Assembly (NCBI GenBank): GCA_964006375.1
Contig: OZ023265.1
Coordinates: 155,660,547-155,724,546, forward strand
Source: Tillus elongatus
Lineage: Eukaryota > Arthropoda > Insecta > Coleoptera > Cleridae
Direction: 5' to 3'
DNA: 64,000 nt
How positions within the stretch are numbered: position 1 is the stretch's first letter; every line of letters starts with the position of its first letter. Shown here piece after piece: positions 13,313 to 26,560 of the stretch. Position numbers and translations under genes: made by a program. The notes under the pieces were generated by a model, which saw only the letters and a list, made by a program, of their open reading frames with translations, ran no database searches and was not told the DNA's origin.

Positions 13313-13950
13313 AATTTAAAAAGGTAGGCAAAAATAAATTTTGAGGAACCTCTTAAAACCAAAAGTATGACTAGAAGAGTTTAGATGATTTATTTTTCAG
13401 AAAGAAACCCTTATAATATTTGGTAACCAACCATTTTTTATGAAAGACTATTAATATACCATCTAGTACAATGTCAACATACAAATTTCCCCATTTTTGG
13501 TTTCTTTTTATGTTATTATAAATTAAAAATATAAGTCTTTTTAGGAACTTAAGAAAAAATCTGTGGCTAATGACAATTCCGTCGAGGCCATACCATCTTT
13601 TTTACCACCACCACCACCAGGAACTTAATAATTTTAAAAGGAAATATTTCTTAATTAACGACTAACAAAAATTTTAATTCAGTAAGAAATTTCGCGGAAG
13701 CCACGTATTGAAAATTATGTTGTTTGTTTTTCGAAAATGTAAACTAGTTTGAATTTCTAAAATACTAAAATCCAATAAATATGAGGCTTCTTAGCAAAAT
13801 AAATTAAGAAAATTCTTAGTTAAAGATCCACTGTGAAATAATATCAAAATGCATCTATGTGACGAGCTGATTTCTGTTTTGCAACAGTTGTTATTGAGAT
13901 GCATTGTGACCCTGTTAAATAAATATGATGCCGTTTAAAATATAGGGCTG
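13313..13950. other. AT-rich stretch, no gene recognised
   Basis: Only a short (ACC)n run near 13605-13620 stands out. Confidence 0.4.
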
Positions 13951-14089
13951 TCACATTTTTAGTGAATTTTCTTAATAAAATTAACTAATTAGGAGATCCC
14001 GACTTTTGAATTTTCAAAAAAAAATCTTCAAATGAGCGCTAATTAGGCCCCCCAGAAAACATATCCGGGGTCAGTTTCAATTTTTATAT

Positions 14090-14181
<92 letters not shown>

Positions 14182-15190
14182 CACACCGATAATTCAAAAA
14201 ATAATGGGCCGATTTTTATTAAATTTAACGAATACCTTTCTTTTGCAAATGGCTTGAATAAGTTCGTTAGCCAGGAAAATCGGCCCAGGTTTTTCCGCAA
14301 CCTAATTTGGTACGCGAGTTTACATCCTTATAGGTAAGTTACATACCAAAATTTAGCTCTGCAGGTCAAAAGACAAAAAAGTTATAGGCATTTAAAGAAA
14401 AATAAGTTGCGATTTAAACGTCAAAATTGGCAAAATTTAGGCAAAGAACTTGAATCTAATACGGGCTATGGAAATAAAATGTCTCAAGAAGAACGTTTTA
14501 CAAACGCTGAAGTCTTAGTTTCAACCGTCATTGTCCTTCATTTTAATAAAATATTTCCAGAAAATTCATTTCAAATAGACCCTTTCTCTGATGCTTGGCA
14601 GTAACCTTAGCTATAGAGTTTATCGTTTAATGGTATATAATTTTTGTAGAATTAAAAAAAAATCAATAAAGCTCAATATATATCTGTTATTATACAAGAT
14701 ATGAAAAAAAATGTATATATTAATTATAGGGTGTCTTGAGCTACATCTTAAAAAATAATGTATACAATCACAGGATGGCCCATAAGGCGTTGGTGATACA
14801 AATTTTCTTTTTTTTTTAAACAAACACGCCTTATGTTATTGAATTTTTGCATTTTCCATGGAAATATATTGCATGTTTGTAAGAAAAAAATTCTGGACGC
14901 AGTAAGAGCGTTATGTTAGAGAATTTTGATCAAATGCTTCATATTTGAATAGCTCAATTTGCTATTAACCTATAAGGTTAACCAAGAAACGAGTTTTTTC
15001 GGGAACACTTTAAGTTTAATTTCGGAAATTTTTGTACATCTTCAAACAATAAAGTTATTTTGATGAAACATGGCACATTGTTTCTACTATATAGGTTACC
15101 TGCTTTCTTTAAAAGAACACACACATTATTGCTATTAAAAAATATTTTTATAAAAATTCACTACCATAACGCACTTGCTGCGTCCAGAGT
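13951..15190 (+). mobile_element. TAH element, full-length long form
   Basis: It starts with TTTTTAGTGAATTTTCTT, passes through GGAGATCCCGACTTTTG, a CATATCCGGGGTCAGTTTC block, a TA tract and GTATCACACCGATAA, and ends in CCATAACGCACTTGCTGCG with TCCAGA. The last 300 bp (14887-15187) form a module with inverted copies of the GC-hairpin terminus at both ends. The upstream part contains body seen at 22.2-22.7 and 59.1-59.6 kb. Confidence 0.85.
14093..14177. repeat. (TA)n tract inside a TAH copy
   Basis: About 85 bp of TA dinucleotides. Confidence 0.97.
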
Positions 15191-15314
15191 TTTGTTATTG
15201 CATTGACTTTTTATTCAAATAGTTACCTAATGGGAAGATGATATCTGATAAATGAATATTTGGATTCAATTGTAATATCTAGGCATTTGTAGACGCACCT
15301 ACTTAAAATTGTTC

Positions 15315-15888
<574 letters not shown>

Positions 15889-16342
15889 TTTTAAGAAAAT
15901 CTATCCATATTATTGTCAACTTAAAAGTTTCTATAAGTACACAAGCTATAGCCGACATGTAATCACAGAATTGGTGTTTTTAATATTTTGTAACTAGTGA
16001 TCGGCAAATTGTTAATTAATTTTCATTGTAAAAACACTTTTTCTAAACTTAGGTCAGTACTTTTGGCTAATAAAACCTTCAAGTGCGGCAATTAAATTAA
16101 ATTACTTTTACTTGTCTACATAGCAGATATATAGTAGGCATTTCTTTGTTAATTGAACAAGACCGCGGGCTAAGTTTTACTTTTATTTCAGCACTTGCGA
16201 GCACCTTTCATTACTTAAGTAAAAACGTCACCTTTCCTAACATCTGTTAACTCAGTTTCTCATCAAAGTAGGCTTAAGTAGCACACACCCTCTACGTCAC
16301 AGTGGATATTACAAATATGGCGGATGTTCATGTGGTACTTAC
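15889..16342 (-). other. Probable first intron (start) of host gene
   Basis: This non-repetitive sequence lies downstream, on the minus strand, of the GTAAGT donor at 16342-16337. No acceptor and second exon are recognised before the TAH copy at 15888, so the intron may be long and transposon-filled. Confidence 0.35.
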
Positions 16343-16394
16343 CGGCGAAGAGACATATTGCAAGAATGAAGAACGCACTGAACAAGCGCGCCAT
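16343..16394 (-). CDS. Host gene first coding exon (signal peptide), partial
   Basis: This exon encodes MARLFSAFFILAICLFAG, a start methionine, one arginine and a hydrophobic core, i.e. a classic N-terminal secretion signal. The protein is therefore probably secreted or membrane-targeted; its identity cannot be read from 17 codons. The ATG (16394 on the minus strand) sits in ACAGTGATGGCG. The exon ends after the first base of a Gly codon, giving a phase-1 junction to a consensus GTAAGT donor. Upstream at a suitable distance are a TATA box and a CCAAT box, and the local base composition is less AT-rich than the neighbours. Exon 2 is not found in the window. This is the only segment that looks like an intact host gene part. 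It is too short to be excluded as chance on coding grounds alone, so the promoter and donor carry the call. Confidence 0.6.
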
Positions 16395-16460
16395 CACTGT
16401 AAAACTGAAGCACAACACCGCAAAACACACCTGATAGACTCTCTTCCACAGCGCTGTGAG

Positions 16461-16505
16461 CTTTTATACTCGGCCTAGATCTACGGCCCCCATTGGCCGA
16501 CGTCA
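16461..16505 (-). promoter_or_regulatory. Core promoter: CRE-like site, CCAAT box, TATA box
   Basis: Read on the minus strand, TGACGTCG (16505-16498) and CCAAT (16496-16492) precede TATAAAAG (16468-16461). The start codon lies about 70 nt downstream of the TATA box, and a plausible initiator (ATCAGG) occurs about 32-36 nt downstream of it. Order and spacing match a TATA-type RNA polymerase II promoter for the signal-peptide exon. Confidence 0.6.
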
Positions 16506-17211
16506 CTTATACTACAGTCAGAACAACATTGGCAGTCCTGCACCGAGATGCTTGCTTTTCTTGTATTCGCAAGTTTGCAACTACCTCCTCGACACGTGTA
16601 CCTCTTGGTTTTGTTCACCACAAGAACAAAAAAACAATGAGTTTTGCTCTAATAGTCTCGCGTAAATAACTACTTGTATTACGGTTACTTTTGCTTTCAA
16701 TATAAAGCGTAATCGCAGAAAAGTGTTTGATAATGTGTTAGGTGATGTACCCACCCTAACATTTTCTTGTATCTTCGTTTCATCACGACTAGAAGTTTTT
16801 GTGGTCGTAAATCCTTGACCCCCGGCAACGAAATGAGTTATAGCAGTGATTATACAATTGCGAGAAGAATCGTGAATATAAAACCTATTAACAGTTGATT
16901 TTTTACAGACTCATTATCATTTAATTCAAATAATTAAATAGGATAAGTAATTAATTGTTTAGTGTGTTGTATCTTGCGAAGTTCTTTAATCAGAGAAATG
17001 CATTTTTTTCCTGTAAATTTTTGCAATAATTTTAAAACCTAATGATTTTTGAATAGAGAATGAAAAGATTTTTCAAACGAGGTATCAGAAGCCCCTATTT
17101 CCTATTTAAAAATTTGGTGGTTGCAATTGACAGTCAAAGGGGATGGAATGTTGGGTAAAGTTTTCACGTGGCAGGATGTCATTTTTTATTTACAGTTGAC
17201 GGGATTTTTAG
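16506..17211. other. Upstream region of host promoter, no gene recognised
   Basis: Non-repetitive. Open frames on the plus strand at 16456-16665 overlap the promoter and have no recognisable product. Confidence 0.4.
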
Positions 17212-17271
17212 TGATTTTTCTAAAAAAAATCATTAATGAGGAGAATACATATCCGGGGTTAATTTCAATTT

Positions 17272-17330
<59 letters not shown>
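17212..17330 (+). mobile_element. TAH fragment, hairpin end plus TA tract
   Basis: TTTTTAGTGATTTTTC with its partner AAAAATCATTAATGAGGAG, then CATATCCGGGGTTAATTTC and a TA tract (17274-17330). The rest is missing. Confidence 0.7.
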
Positions 17331-17577
<247 letters not shown>

Positions 17578-18505
17578 GTGTCCCAAACTGGAAGGGAATT
17601 TATTGCTATCTCCGTTATTATCAGAGATAGGGCGACGGTTAAATTAGCATTGTTCTGTAAAATTTCATGCTCGTTACAATTATGACTTGTATTTTGCCCT
17701 GCCTCTTTGTTTTCGAGTTATTATGAAAAAAACAAAATTTGTCGATTTCTTTTTTCTTCAATATCTAGGTAGGCGTTGATCTGACATGTCTAAGACTTGC
17801 ACATTATCAGGGCACTTTTTACAGAGTAATCATCTCCACTTTGGATTGTTGTGTTTTTGAGCTAAATGTATCAACGTTTGTTTTTAATATGGCCGCCATA
17901 TTGGTTTTTTGCTCATATGATAGCCTGTGAAAAGAGCTTTCCAGTAATGTACAACATGCTTGAGAAATCTTGTAATTGCACTGACAATTTTGAGAAAAAC
18001 CGTTTTGTAAATAGTAGGCTATGAAATCCAATACCAGAAAATAAATGACAAAAAAGTCAAACAGCAGTAGGCCATGGAGTCTAACAATAGAATTCTACTT
18101 TTAGGATATTTTTCCGTATTGATTTTCAATAAGAAATAGGTACTTTGAGCACATTAATTAATCGGCCCATTATCACAAATGATATTTTATATTACAACAT
18201 TATCCTAAAAAATTGGTATAATTTAATTAAATAGGTAAACCTAGTAAATAACTAAATTTACTAACATAACTTAATAAAAAGCAGATTAATGATTTACGAA
18301 GACGCCTTTGAGAACTGTTTAATTTTTAAACGTAAGTCAACTGAAAAACAACAAAAGAAAGTTGCTATGGATATAACACTATCGCGACAATTAGGAATAC
18401 TGCCAATCTTAATTATCTGAACAATTTGAGGTGTATTTAACACGCTGCTTAAAATTTTGTACTAAATACTTTGTTTCCTGTTTATTTTAAATATTGTTTA
18501 ACAAC

Positions 18506-19720
18506 ATGTTCGGTAATGAAGAATATTTTGACATGTTGGAATGTTATATTCGTTCTAACCGAAATACTGAGGCAGCTGCAAATTCATATCAAAACAATTA
18601 CCCAGAAAGACGACAACCAAACACCAAAATACTTCGCAGGATAGTGACCAATCTAATTAACGACGGTAGCTTCCACGCAAAGAAACTACCAATGCCTAGA
18701 AATAAAGAAAGAAATAATGCCGTCTTACAGGTTTCAAACGAAAACCCTCCGCAATCTGTTCGGTTTTATGGGGAGCAAATTGACGTTCCAAAAAGTACGG
18801 TACACCGTGTATTAAAACAAAGTCATTACCAGCCATACAAACCTACAATCGTACAAGGCTTAAATGTTGACGATTACCCTAAGCGACTTCAATTCTGTAG
18901 ATGATATCAAGGACATTGTCAGCGAGATGAAAAATTTCATTTGAAAATAATATAGATTGATGAATTCAGAATTACAAATTGTGGTGTGTATAATCGCCAT
19001 AATATGCACTATTGGCCAAATGAAGATCCCCATCTAAAGAAAGAAAGGCGATTGCAAGACAGATTTGGTATTGATGTTTGGTGCGGCTTATTAGGTAAAA
19101 AACGGTTAGTTTTATTTGTAGATTAGATAGTTAATTTTTTTTAAATTTCAGGTAACTTCATTGTTGGTCCGTTCTTTTTTGAAAATAATTTAACTAGGAA
19201 AAGGTATCTTAATCTATTGAGAAATGATATCTTACCAACAATTAGAAAAGTTCATGATAATTTAGACGAGATTTGGTACCAACAAGACGGTTGTCCAGCT
19301 CACAATGCTAGGATCGTCAAAGAATTTTTGTACCAAAATTTTAATAACCGTGTCATTTGTAACAATGGGCCGGTTCATTGGTGTGCTTGAAGTCCTGATA
19401 TAACACCCGTGGATTTTTATTTTTGGGGTACTCTGAAGAATGATGCGTATAAATTCGACCCACCACAAAATATCAATGAATTACGAAACAGAATCACGGA
19501 AGCTATAAATGATATTAACCAAAACACCTTCACCAGAGTTTGCAGGCATGTTTACAAAAGGTGTATAAAGTGCATTGAACAAAACGGTGGCCATATTAAA
19601 GAATTATCTATTTCGTGTATTTCTAAATTTCTATTTTATTATTCGTTGAGTTCCGTTTCTATTTATGTTGTTTTGTGGAGTTTAAGTTTCTATTTGTCAT
19701 TACCGGGTTTCGTTATTTAA
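18506..19720 (+). pseudogene. M2b transposase pseudogene with a 57-nt intron
   Basis: A DD41D Tc1/mariner transposase starting at ATG 18506 (MFGNEEYFDMLECYIRS). Exon 1 covers the helix-turn-helix half and the first catalytic region (IDEFRIT, with the preceding Trp changed to stop). Exon 2 starts at 19152 with NFIVGPFFFENN, then WYQQDGCPAHN for the second D and SPDITPVDFYFWG for the third, 41 residues apart. In-frame stops are TGA at 18902, TAG at 18953 and TGA at 19388. The C-terminus has GGHIKEL and then a long extra tail to 19720. Only three point changes disable the frame, so it was active fairly recently. The same coding sequence occurs in M2a and M2c. Confidence 0.88.
19095..19151 (+). 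other. Intron in the M2b transposase
   Basis: GTAAAA at 19095 and TTTCAG ending at 19151 frame 57 nt with in-frame stops. Removing them joins WCGLLG to NFIVGPFF, a continuous motif in this family. The same donor is present in M2a and the same acceptor in M2c. Confidence 0.8.
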
Positions 19721-20346
19721 CTATTTCACATAATATTACCTAGCATTATTACCTAATTAAGTATTATAAATTAAATCACAATAATTTTTATCGTGAATCA
19801 TTACAGAAAATTATGTTAAAAGTAGATGTATATTGTTAGACTCCATGGCCTACTGCTTTTTGAACACTTTTTTTTTGTCATTTATTTTCTGGTATTGGAT
19901 TTCCTACTATCCTCAAAACGGTTTTTCTTAAGTGCAATGACAAGATTTCTCAAGCATGTTGTACATCATTGGAAAGCTCTTTTCACAGGCTATCACATGA
20001 GCAAAAATGTAATATGGCTGCCATAATAAAAACAAACGTTAATACATGTAGCTCAAAAACAAATGACATCCCAAAGTTGAGAATAGCACAAAAAGATCAC
20101 ACTGTAAAAAGTGTCCTGATAATGTGTAAGTCTTAGACATGTCAGATCAACGCCTGCCTAGATATTGAAGAAAAGAAATCTACAAATTGTGGTTTTTTCA
20201 AAATAACTCGAAAACGAAAAGAGGCAGGGAAAATATGTCATATTTGGAATGAGCATAAAATTCTACAAAACATTGCTAATTTAACCGTCTTCCTATCTCT
20301 AACAATAACGGATATAGCAATACATTCCCATTCAGTTTGGGACACA

Positions 20347-20349
<3 letters not shown>

Positions 20350-20414
<65 letters not shown>
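20350..20414. repeat. (TA)n tract, right flank of M2b
   Basis: About 65 bp of TA dinucleotides. Confidence 0.97.
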
Positions 20415-20423
<9 letters not shown>

Positions 20424-20671
20424 AAATCTGTGGGAAAGCCGTCAGTTGCAAAATAAAACTCTTTATTAAAAGCCAAGCGTTCGGAAAAGTGTATTCCATT
20501 TTCAAGGCTACAACATGGAACGAAAAAAGTTTACAATTTAGATAGGAAAAACATAAAAGTTGAAAATACTTACATATAAAGCCAGTTATACTATAACTAA
20601 TTAAGAAATAACAAACATAAAAAACCTTCTTGTAAATTTGACTGAAGTCGAAAAGTGCACTCACATTCAGG
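20415..20671. mobile_element. PLE-like terminal fragment
   Basis: GTTGCAAAATAAAACTC, a GCGTTCGG-type block and TTCAAGGCTACAACATGGA match the segment at 47.2-47.3 kb. Both lie directly after a TA tract. The arrangement resembles Penelope-like element termini, but no coding part is attached. Confidence 0.45.
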
Positions 20672-21169
20672 GTAATCTTTTTTGCTATTTTCAACTTTGA
20701 GTTGTCATTTGTTTTTGAGCTACAGATTTCAACGTTTGTTTTTATTATCGCAGCCGTATTTGATATCCTGTGAAAAGAGCTTTCCAATGATGTACAACAT
20801 ACTTGAGAAATCTTGTAATTGCACTGACAATTTTGAAAGAAACCGTTTTGAGGATAGTAGGCTATGAAATCCAATACCAGAAAACAAGTGACAAAAAAAA
20901 AGAGTATCAAAAAGAAGTAGCCCATGGAGTCAAACAATAGACTTCTATTTTTAACATAATTATTGACGATAAAAAAATATTGTGATTCAATTTACAATAC
21001 TTAATTAGGTAATAATGTTAGGTAATATTATTTTAAACAGTTTAATAACGAAACCCGGCAATAACAAATAGAAACTTAAATTCCACAAAACAACACAATT
21101 AGAAACGGAACTCAACAAATAATAAAATATAAACTTAGAAATATACGAAATAGAAAATTGTTTAATATG

Positions 21170-21625
21170 GCCACCCTTTTAATCAATGCACTTTATACAC
21201 CCTTTTCAAACATGCCTGCAAACTCTGGTGAGGGTGTTTTGGTTAATATGATAGCTTATAGCTTTCTTGATTCTGTTTCGTAATTCATTAATATTTTGTG
21301 GTGGATCGAATTTATACACATCATTCTTCAGAGTACCACAAAAATAAAAATCCATGGATGTTATATCAGGACTTCGAGCACACCAATGAACTGGCCAATT
21401 GTTACAAATGACAAAATTATTAAAATTTTGGTACAAAAATTCTTTGACGATCCTAGCATTGTGATCTGGGCAACCGTCTTGTTGGTACCTAATCTCGTCT
21501 AAATTATCATGAACTCTTCAAATTGTTGGTAAGATATCATTTCTCAATAGATTAAGATACCTTTCCCCAGTTAAATTATTTTCAAAAAAGAAGGGACCAA
21601 CAATGAAGTTACCTGAAATTTTTTA
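21170..21625 (-). pseudogene. M2c transposase exon 2
   Basis: The second exon of the M2-type transposase, catalytic half. It reads from the GTAACTTCATTG junction (acceptor CAG near 21614) through VGPFFFENN-type sequence and a decayed second-D region near 21470 to ICNNWPVHWCARSPDITSMDFYF. It then continues with WGTLKND-type sequence and NINELRNRI. Compared with M2b, the ARSPDIT segment keeps the Arg codon that is a stop in M2b. The C-terminus has a stop where the motif is RCIKCIE. It is separated from exon 1 by the TAH insertion and lies downstream of frameshifts in exon 1, so it is not expressible. Confidence 0.8.
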
Positions 21626-21660
21626 AAATTAACTGTCTAATCTACAAATAAAAATCACAG

Positions 21661-23043
<1,383 letters not shown>

Positions 23044-23049
23044 AATTTT

Positions 23050-23600
23050 TTACCTCATAAGCCGCACCAAACATTAATACGAAATCTCTCTTGCAATCGT
23101 TTTTCTTCCTTTAGATGGAGATTTTAATTTGACCAATAATGCATATTATGGCGATTATACACCACAATTTGTAAGTCTCGAATGATCAGTCCATACTATT
23201 TTCAAATGAAAATTTTCATCTTGCTGACATTGTCCTTGATACCGTCTACAGAATTGAAGTCGCTTAGGGTAATCGTCAACATTTAAGCCTTGTACGATCG
23301 TTGGTTTGTGTGGATGGTAATGACTTTGTTTTGATACACGGCGTACCGTACTTTTTGAAAAGTCAATTTGTTTACCATAAAACTGAACAGGTTGCAGAGG
23401 GTTTTCGTTTGAACCCTGTAAGACGGCATTATTTCTTTCTTCATTTCTAGGAATTGGTAGTTTCTTTGCGTGGAAGCTACCGTCGTTCAATAGATTGGTC
23501 ACTATCGTGCAAAATATTTTGGTGTTTAGTTGTCGTCTTTCTGGGTAGTTGTTTTTTTTTATGAATTTGCAGCTGCCTCAGTATTTCGGTTAGAAGGAAT
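23050..23600 (-). pseudogene. M2c transposase exon 1
   Basis: The N-terminal and first-catalytic part of the M2 transposase, including SNRNTEAAANS, RIVTNLLNDGSFHAKKLP, NVDDYPKRLQFCRRYQGQC and IVWTDHSRLTNCGV. The first catalytic Asp is present (WTDHSR). It ends at GGTAAAAA, the intron donor, directly against the TAH insertion. The start codon region is missing: TIR sequence is joined to TTTTGACATGTTG of exon 1, leaving out about 500 bp relative to M2b. Frameshifts occur near 23510-23560, and a TGA and further stops follow TNCGV. Confidence 0.82.
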
Positions 23601-23862
23601 ACAACATTTCAACATGTCAAAACGGTTTATTTTAAAATTGTCAGTGCAATTCTCAAGTATGTTGTACATCATTGGAAAGCTCTTGTCATAGGCTATCATA
23701 TGAGCGAAAATTAGAACATGGCTGCCATAATAAAAACAAACGTTGATACCTGTAGCCAAAAACAAATGACATTCTAAAGTTGAGAATAGCACAAAAAGAT
23801 TACGCTGTAAAAAGTGTCCTGATAATTTGCAAAGCTTAGACATGTCAGATCAACGCCTACTT

Positions 23863-23908
23863 ATTTATATATATATAGATATATATATATATATATATAA
23901 TTTTTTTT
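23863..23908. repeat. (TA)n tract at the M2c break
   Basis: A short TA run with one G, ending in a T-run before the LTR-like segment. Confidence 0.9.
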
Positions 23909-24333
23909 TCTGGGGTTCTGGATTCGATGACTAACAAAACACAGCTTTTCAAACTACTAATTTATTATAAGCAACACCAGTATCAACTAAAATATTTCTC
24001 TCTATTATTAAATGTCCATAGAACTGTGTTCCACTATTCGCCTTCTATGATCGCTTCTTAAACACTAACACTTACTGCTAACTCGCCTAATACTCTATGA
24101 TCACTGTTCTACACCACACCGACTTAATACAGAACTAACTTACTCTGCGCCTCGCTCGTCTATTTATACTGTCCATAGAGATTCTAGTCCTTCTACACTA
24201 TTCTATACCTGTCACTTCTGGTCCATTCTAGAAATATAATTCCGGAGTGTTCGCTCTTACCAACACACTTTATAACAGACATCTGACCACAGAATAACAA
24301 AGTCCATAACCGTAATTCTCATAGACAAATGTG

Positions 24334-24336
<3 letters not shown>
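23909..24336 (-). mobile_element. Candidate solo LTR
   Basis: About 428 bp framed by TG and CA (TGTCACATTT...GAACCCCA on the minus strand), markedly richer in C/T than its surroundings. On the minus strand it has TATAAATAG about 165 nt in, and AATAAATT near the far end that could serve for polyadenylation. This layout is typical of a gypsy or BEL type LTR. A clear target duplication and any internal region are lacking. Confidence 0.45.
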
Positions 24337-24412
<76 letters not shown>

Positions 24413-24535
24413 AACATATAAGGATTGAAACTGACCCTGGATATGTGGGGGCCTAGTTCGCGCTCATCTGAAGAAATTTTTTTCATACTTCAAAAATCGG
24501 GATCTCAGTAGTAAATTAAATTATATTCACTAAAA
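24337..24535 (-). mobile_element. TAH fragment, TA tract and hairpin end
   Basis: A TA tract (24341-24410), GATTGAAACTGACCCTGGAT, a GCGCTCATCTGAAG block and a decayed ATTCACTAAAAAC end. Confidence 0.65.
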
Positions 24536-24740
24536 ACAACTAAAAGTGTATTAGGAGAAGTTATAGATGGAGGAAGCCAACTGAAATAAATTGGCAGGAG
24601 GGATGCAATTTTGTTCGATATTCTCATTAGACAATAACCACCTAAAAATTATATTTAAAAGACATTCACGTAGGAACAAGAAGAGAGGTGAAGAGGAAAA
24701 AGTTGCCTAATGAAGTACAATGAACAAAACAAAATGAAAA

Positions 24741-24817
<77 letters not shown>

Positions 24818-26351
24818 ATAGGATAGGAAGATAGACAGAGAGTCAGGTTTGCCACAACAGGGCGACATCGCCTTAATATTTTAATGGTAATCAATTTGAG
24901 GAGAATTCCACAAGCTTACAGTTGGGTGCAGAAGTATTTGACAGGTAAGGAATATCCGGTGTTGCTTTTATGACAGACCAGGTATTTTTTTATCAAAAGT
25001 ATTCATATGATGTGAATACCCAAATCATTTCAGACTTAAAACAACCCTACGACCGCGCAGAAACGAAAACATTGATTGTTTTTTCGAAGATCTTGAAATC
25101 ATCTTAATTGGCCATGTTTTCTTAATGAGGTTTCCAATTTAAATAGTTCTACTAGATCTGACAGTATACAAGCTGGTTATAAGAAGCATCAATGCTGAAT
25201 GTATTGCAGATCTTTGTACAGTTTCCAACACAAAGGATGTAATTTTGCAATTTGTGTTATTGAAAATGCAGGTAGGCTATAACAAAACGTAATAGAAATT
25301 AAATACCACTAGGTGGGAGACTTATGAATGACACACCTTTCTATTATTTGTTTGGTGTCTTCTTTTAGTTGATGTTAATAAGATTCATCATCCTTGAAGG
25401 AATCAAATAATGATTAATGCTGGTACCAAATATAATTGACATACCCCGAACCAGATATTACCGTGTTCAATTGTTGGATTGCAAATAATATATTATAATT
25501 ATGATCTTCAGTTCGTGGTTACATAGAATCGATAAACTGAAATGTGAAGGTCTTGAATAAGAAATTAGCTTCCTCCATTGCGATAAGCACCAAGTATTTA
25601 CGTGTATTGAAACAACGTTTCTTTGCAATTATGGAATAACCATAATTTCATTCCAGACACGCGATGGTGTTGGATTTTTCTATGAATAATTATGTGCCTA
25701 TTTCCAAGTTGCATCTTGCATCTTTCAGTGTGCATGATCGGATAGTTTAGAAACTACAGTAGTCAGAGAAATAAGAGTTCATTAAACTGATTTAATCAAA
25801 AGTTAACGCACGTCTTTAAGTAAAGCCTGTGGAGAATACAGTCGAGGGCAAATCCGGTATACCCACTACCAAATATTATACTCTAGTAAAAATGGATGGC
25901 TCACTAATAAGTTATAAACATTGACTGCTAAAATAAAAATTATAGGTAGTAACTAGCTATCTTTGAGAAGCAATATATCAAAACAAGTAAGTAAAATCGA
26001 CACTAATAAATTTTGCAGTGTGAAGCAATTATTCCATTTCCAAATTTTCACTAACTGGTTTCGTTAAGACTCATTTTTATAGACCGCTAAGATCTATTGA
26101 TACAGATTTTTGAAGATAATAATGGAACTCTTAACAATTGTACACAAACAAAATGGTTTATTTTTCATATAATAATAATTTAGTAATAATGCACAATCAA
26201 TAATGAATAAAACACTAACTAATTCCAAATATAACTTACCTTCGCAGAAGTAACCATTTCAACTCATTATGGAATTACATTGAAAACTTTTTGACAGTTT
26301 CTGTTAATCATGTTACCCAGACCCCATACCTAAATGAGAACATTAATCATT
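24536..26351. other. Longest non-repetitive stretch, no gene recognised
   Basis: Apart from a TA tract (about 24745-24815) there is no match to the repeats in this window and no recognisable coding motif. It may be host intron or intergenic DNA. Confidence 0.4.
24745..24815. repeat. (TA)n tract, isolated
   Basis: About 71 bp of TA dinucleotides without TAH flanks. Confidence 0.95.
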
Positions 26352-26480
26352 TTTAGCAAATTTTCATAGAAACGGTTAACTTATGAGAGGATTACAAAAG
26401 ACAGACTTTCAAACACACATTCCTTCAAACAGACGTTAGATAGGACCCCCAGAACCCAAATCTAGCATCAGCACCACGTT
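26352..26480 (+). mobile_element. Old TAH fragment
   Basis: Decayed versions of the hairpin end (AGCAAATTTTCATAG), the GAGAGGATTAC block and the TAGGACCCCCAGAACCC block in the correct order. Confidence 0.5.
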
Positions 26481-26560
26481 CGCAATTTATTATAACTCGA
26501 AGTTTCGGCTCCTGTTTTCGAGCCATTCTCAAGAGGTTAAGAAAATGTGAAAGGAAAAGA
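26481..26560 (-). mobile_element. PLE-like fragment with decayed hammerhead-like fold
   Basis: On the minus strand GGCTC-loop-GAGCC is followed directly by GAAACT, the stem II plus GAAA layout of a hammerhead. The preceding core reads TTGAGAATG instead of CTGANGA, so it should be inactive. The unrelated open frame at 26425-26658 covers it. Confidence 0.35.

Noticed and set aside
14407..14604. Plus-strand open frames in TAH bodies (for example FANGLDKFVSQEN-type text)
   Set aside because: The same text recurs in every TAH copy with frameshifts and stops at random places; no start, conserved frame or family is evident.
20415..20530. Hammerhead in the TTCGG.../TTCAAGG PLE termini at 20.45 and 47.25 kb
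   Set aside because: On the minus strand CTTGATAAAGG and CCGAAAGC hint at a core, but the CTGANGA sequence is not preserved and stem III cannot be drawn.
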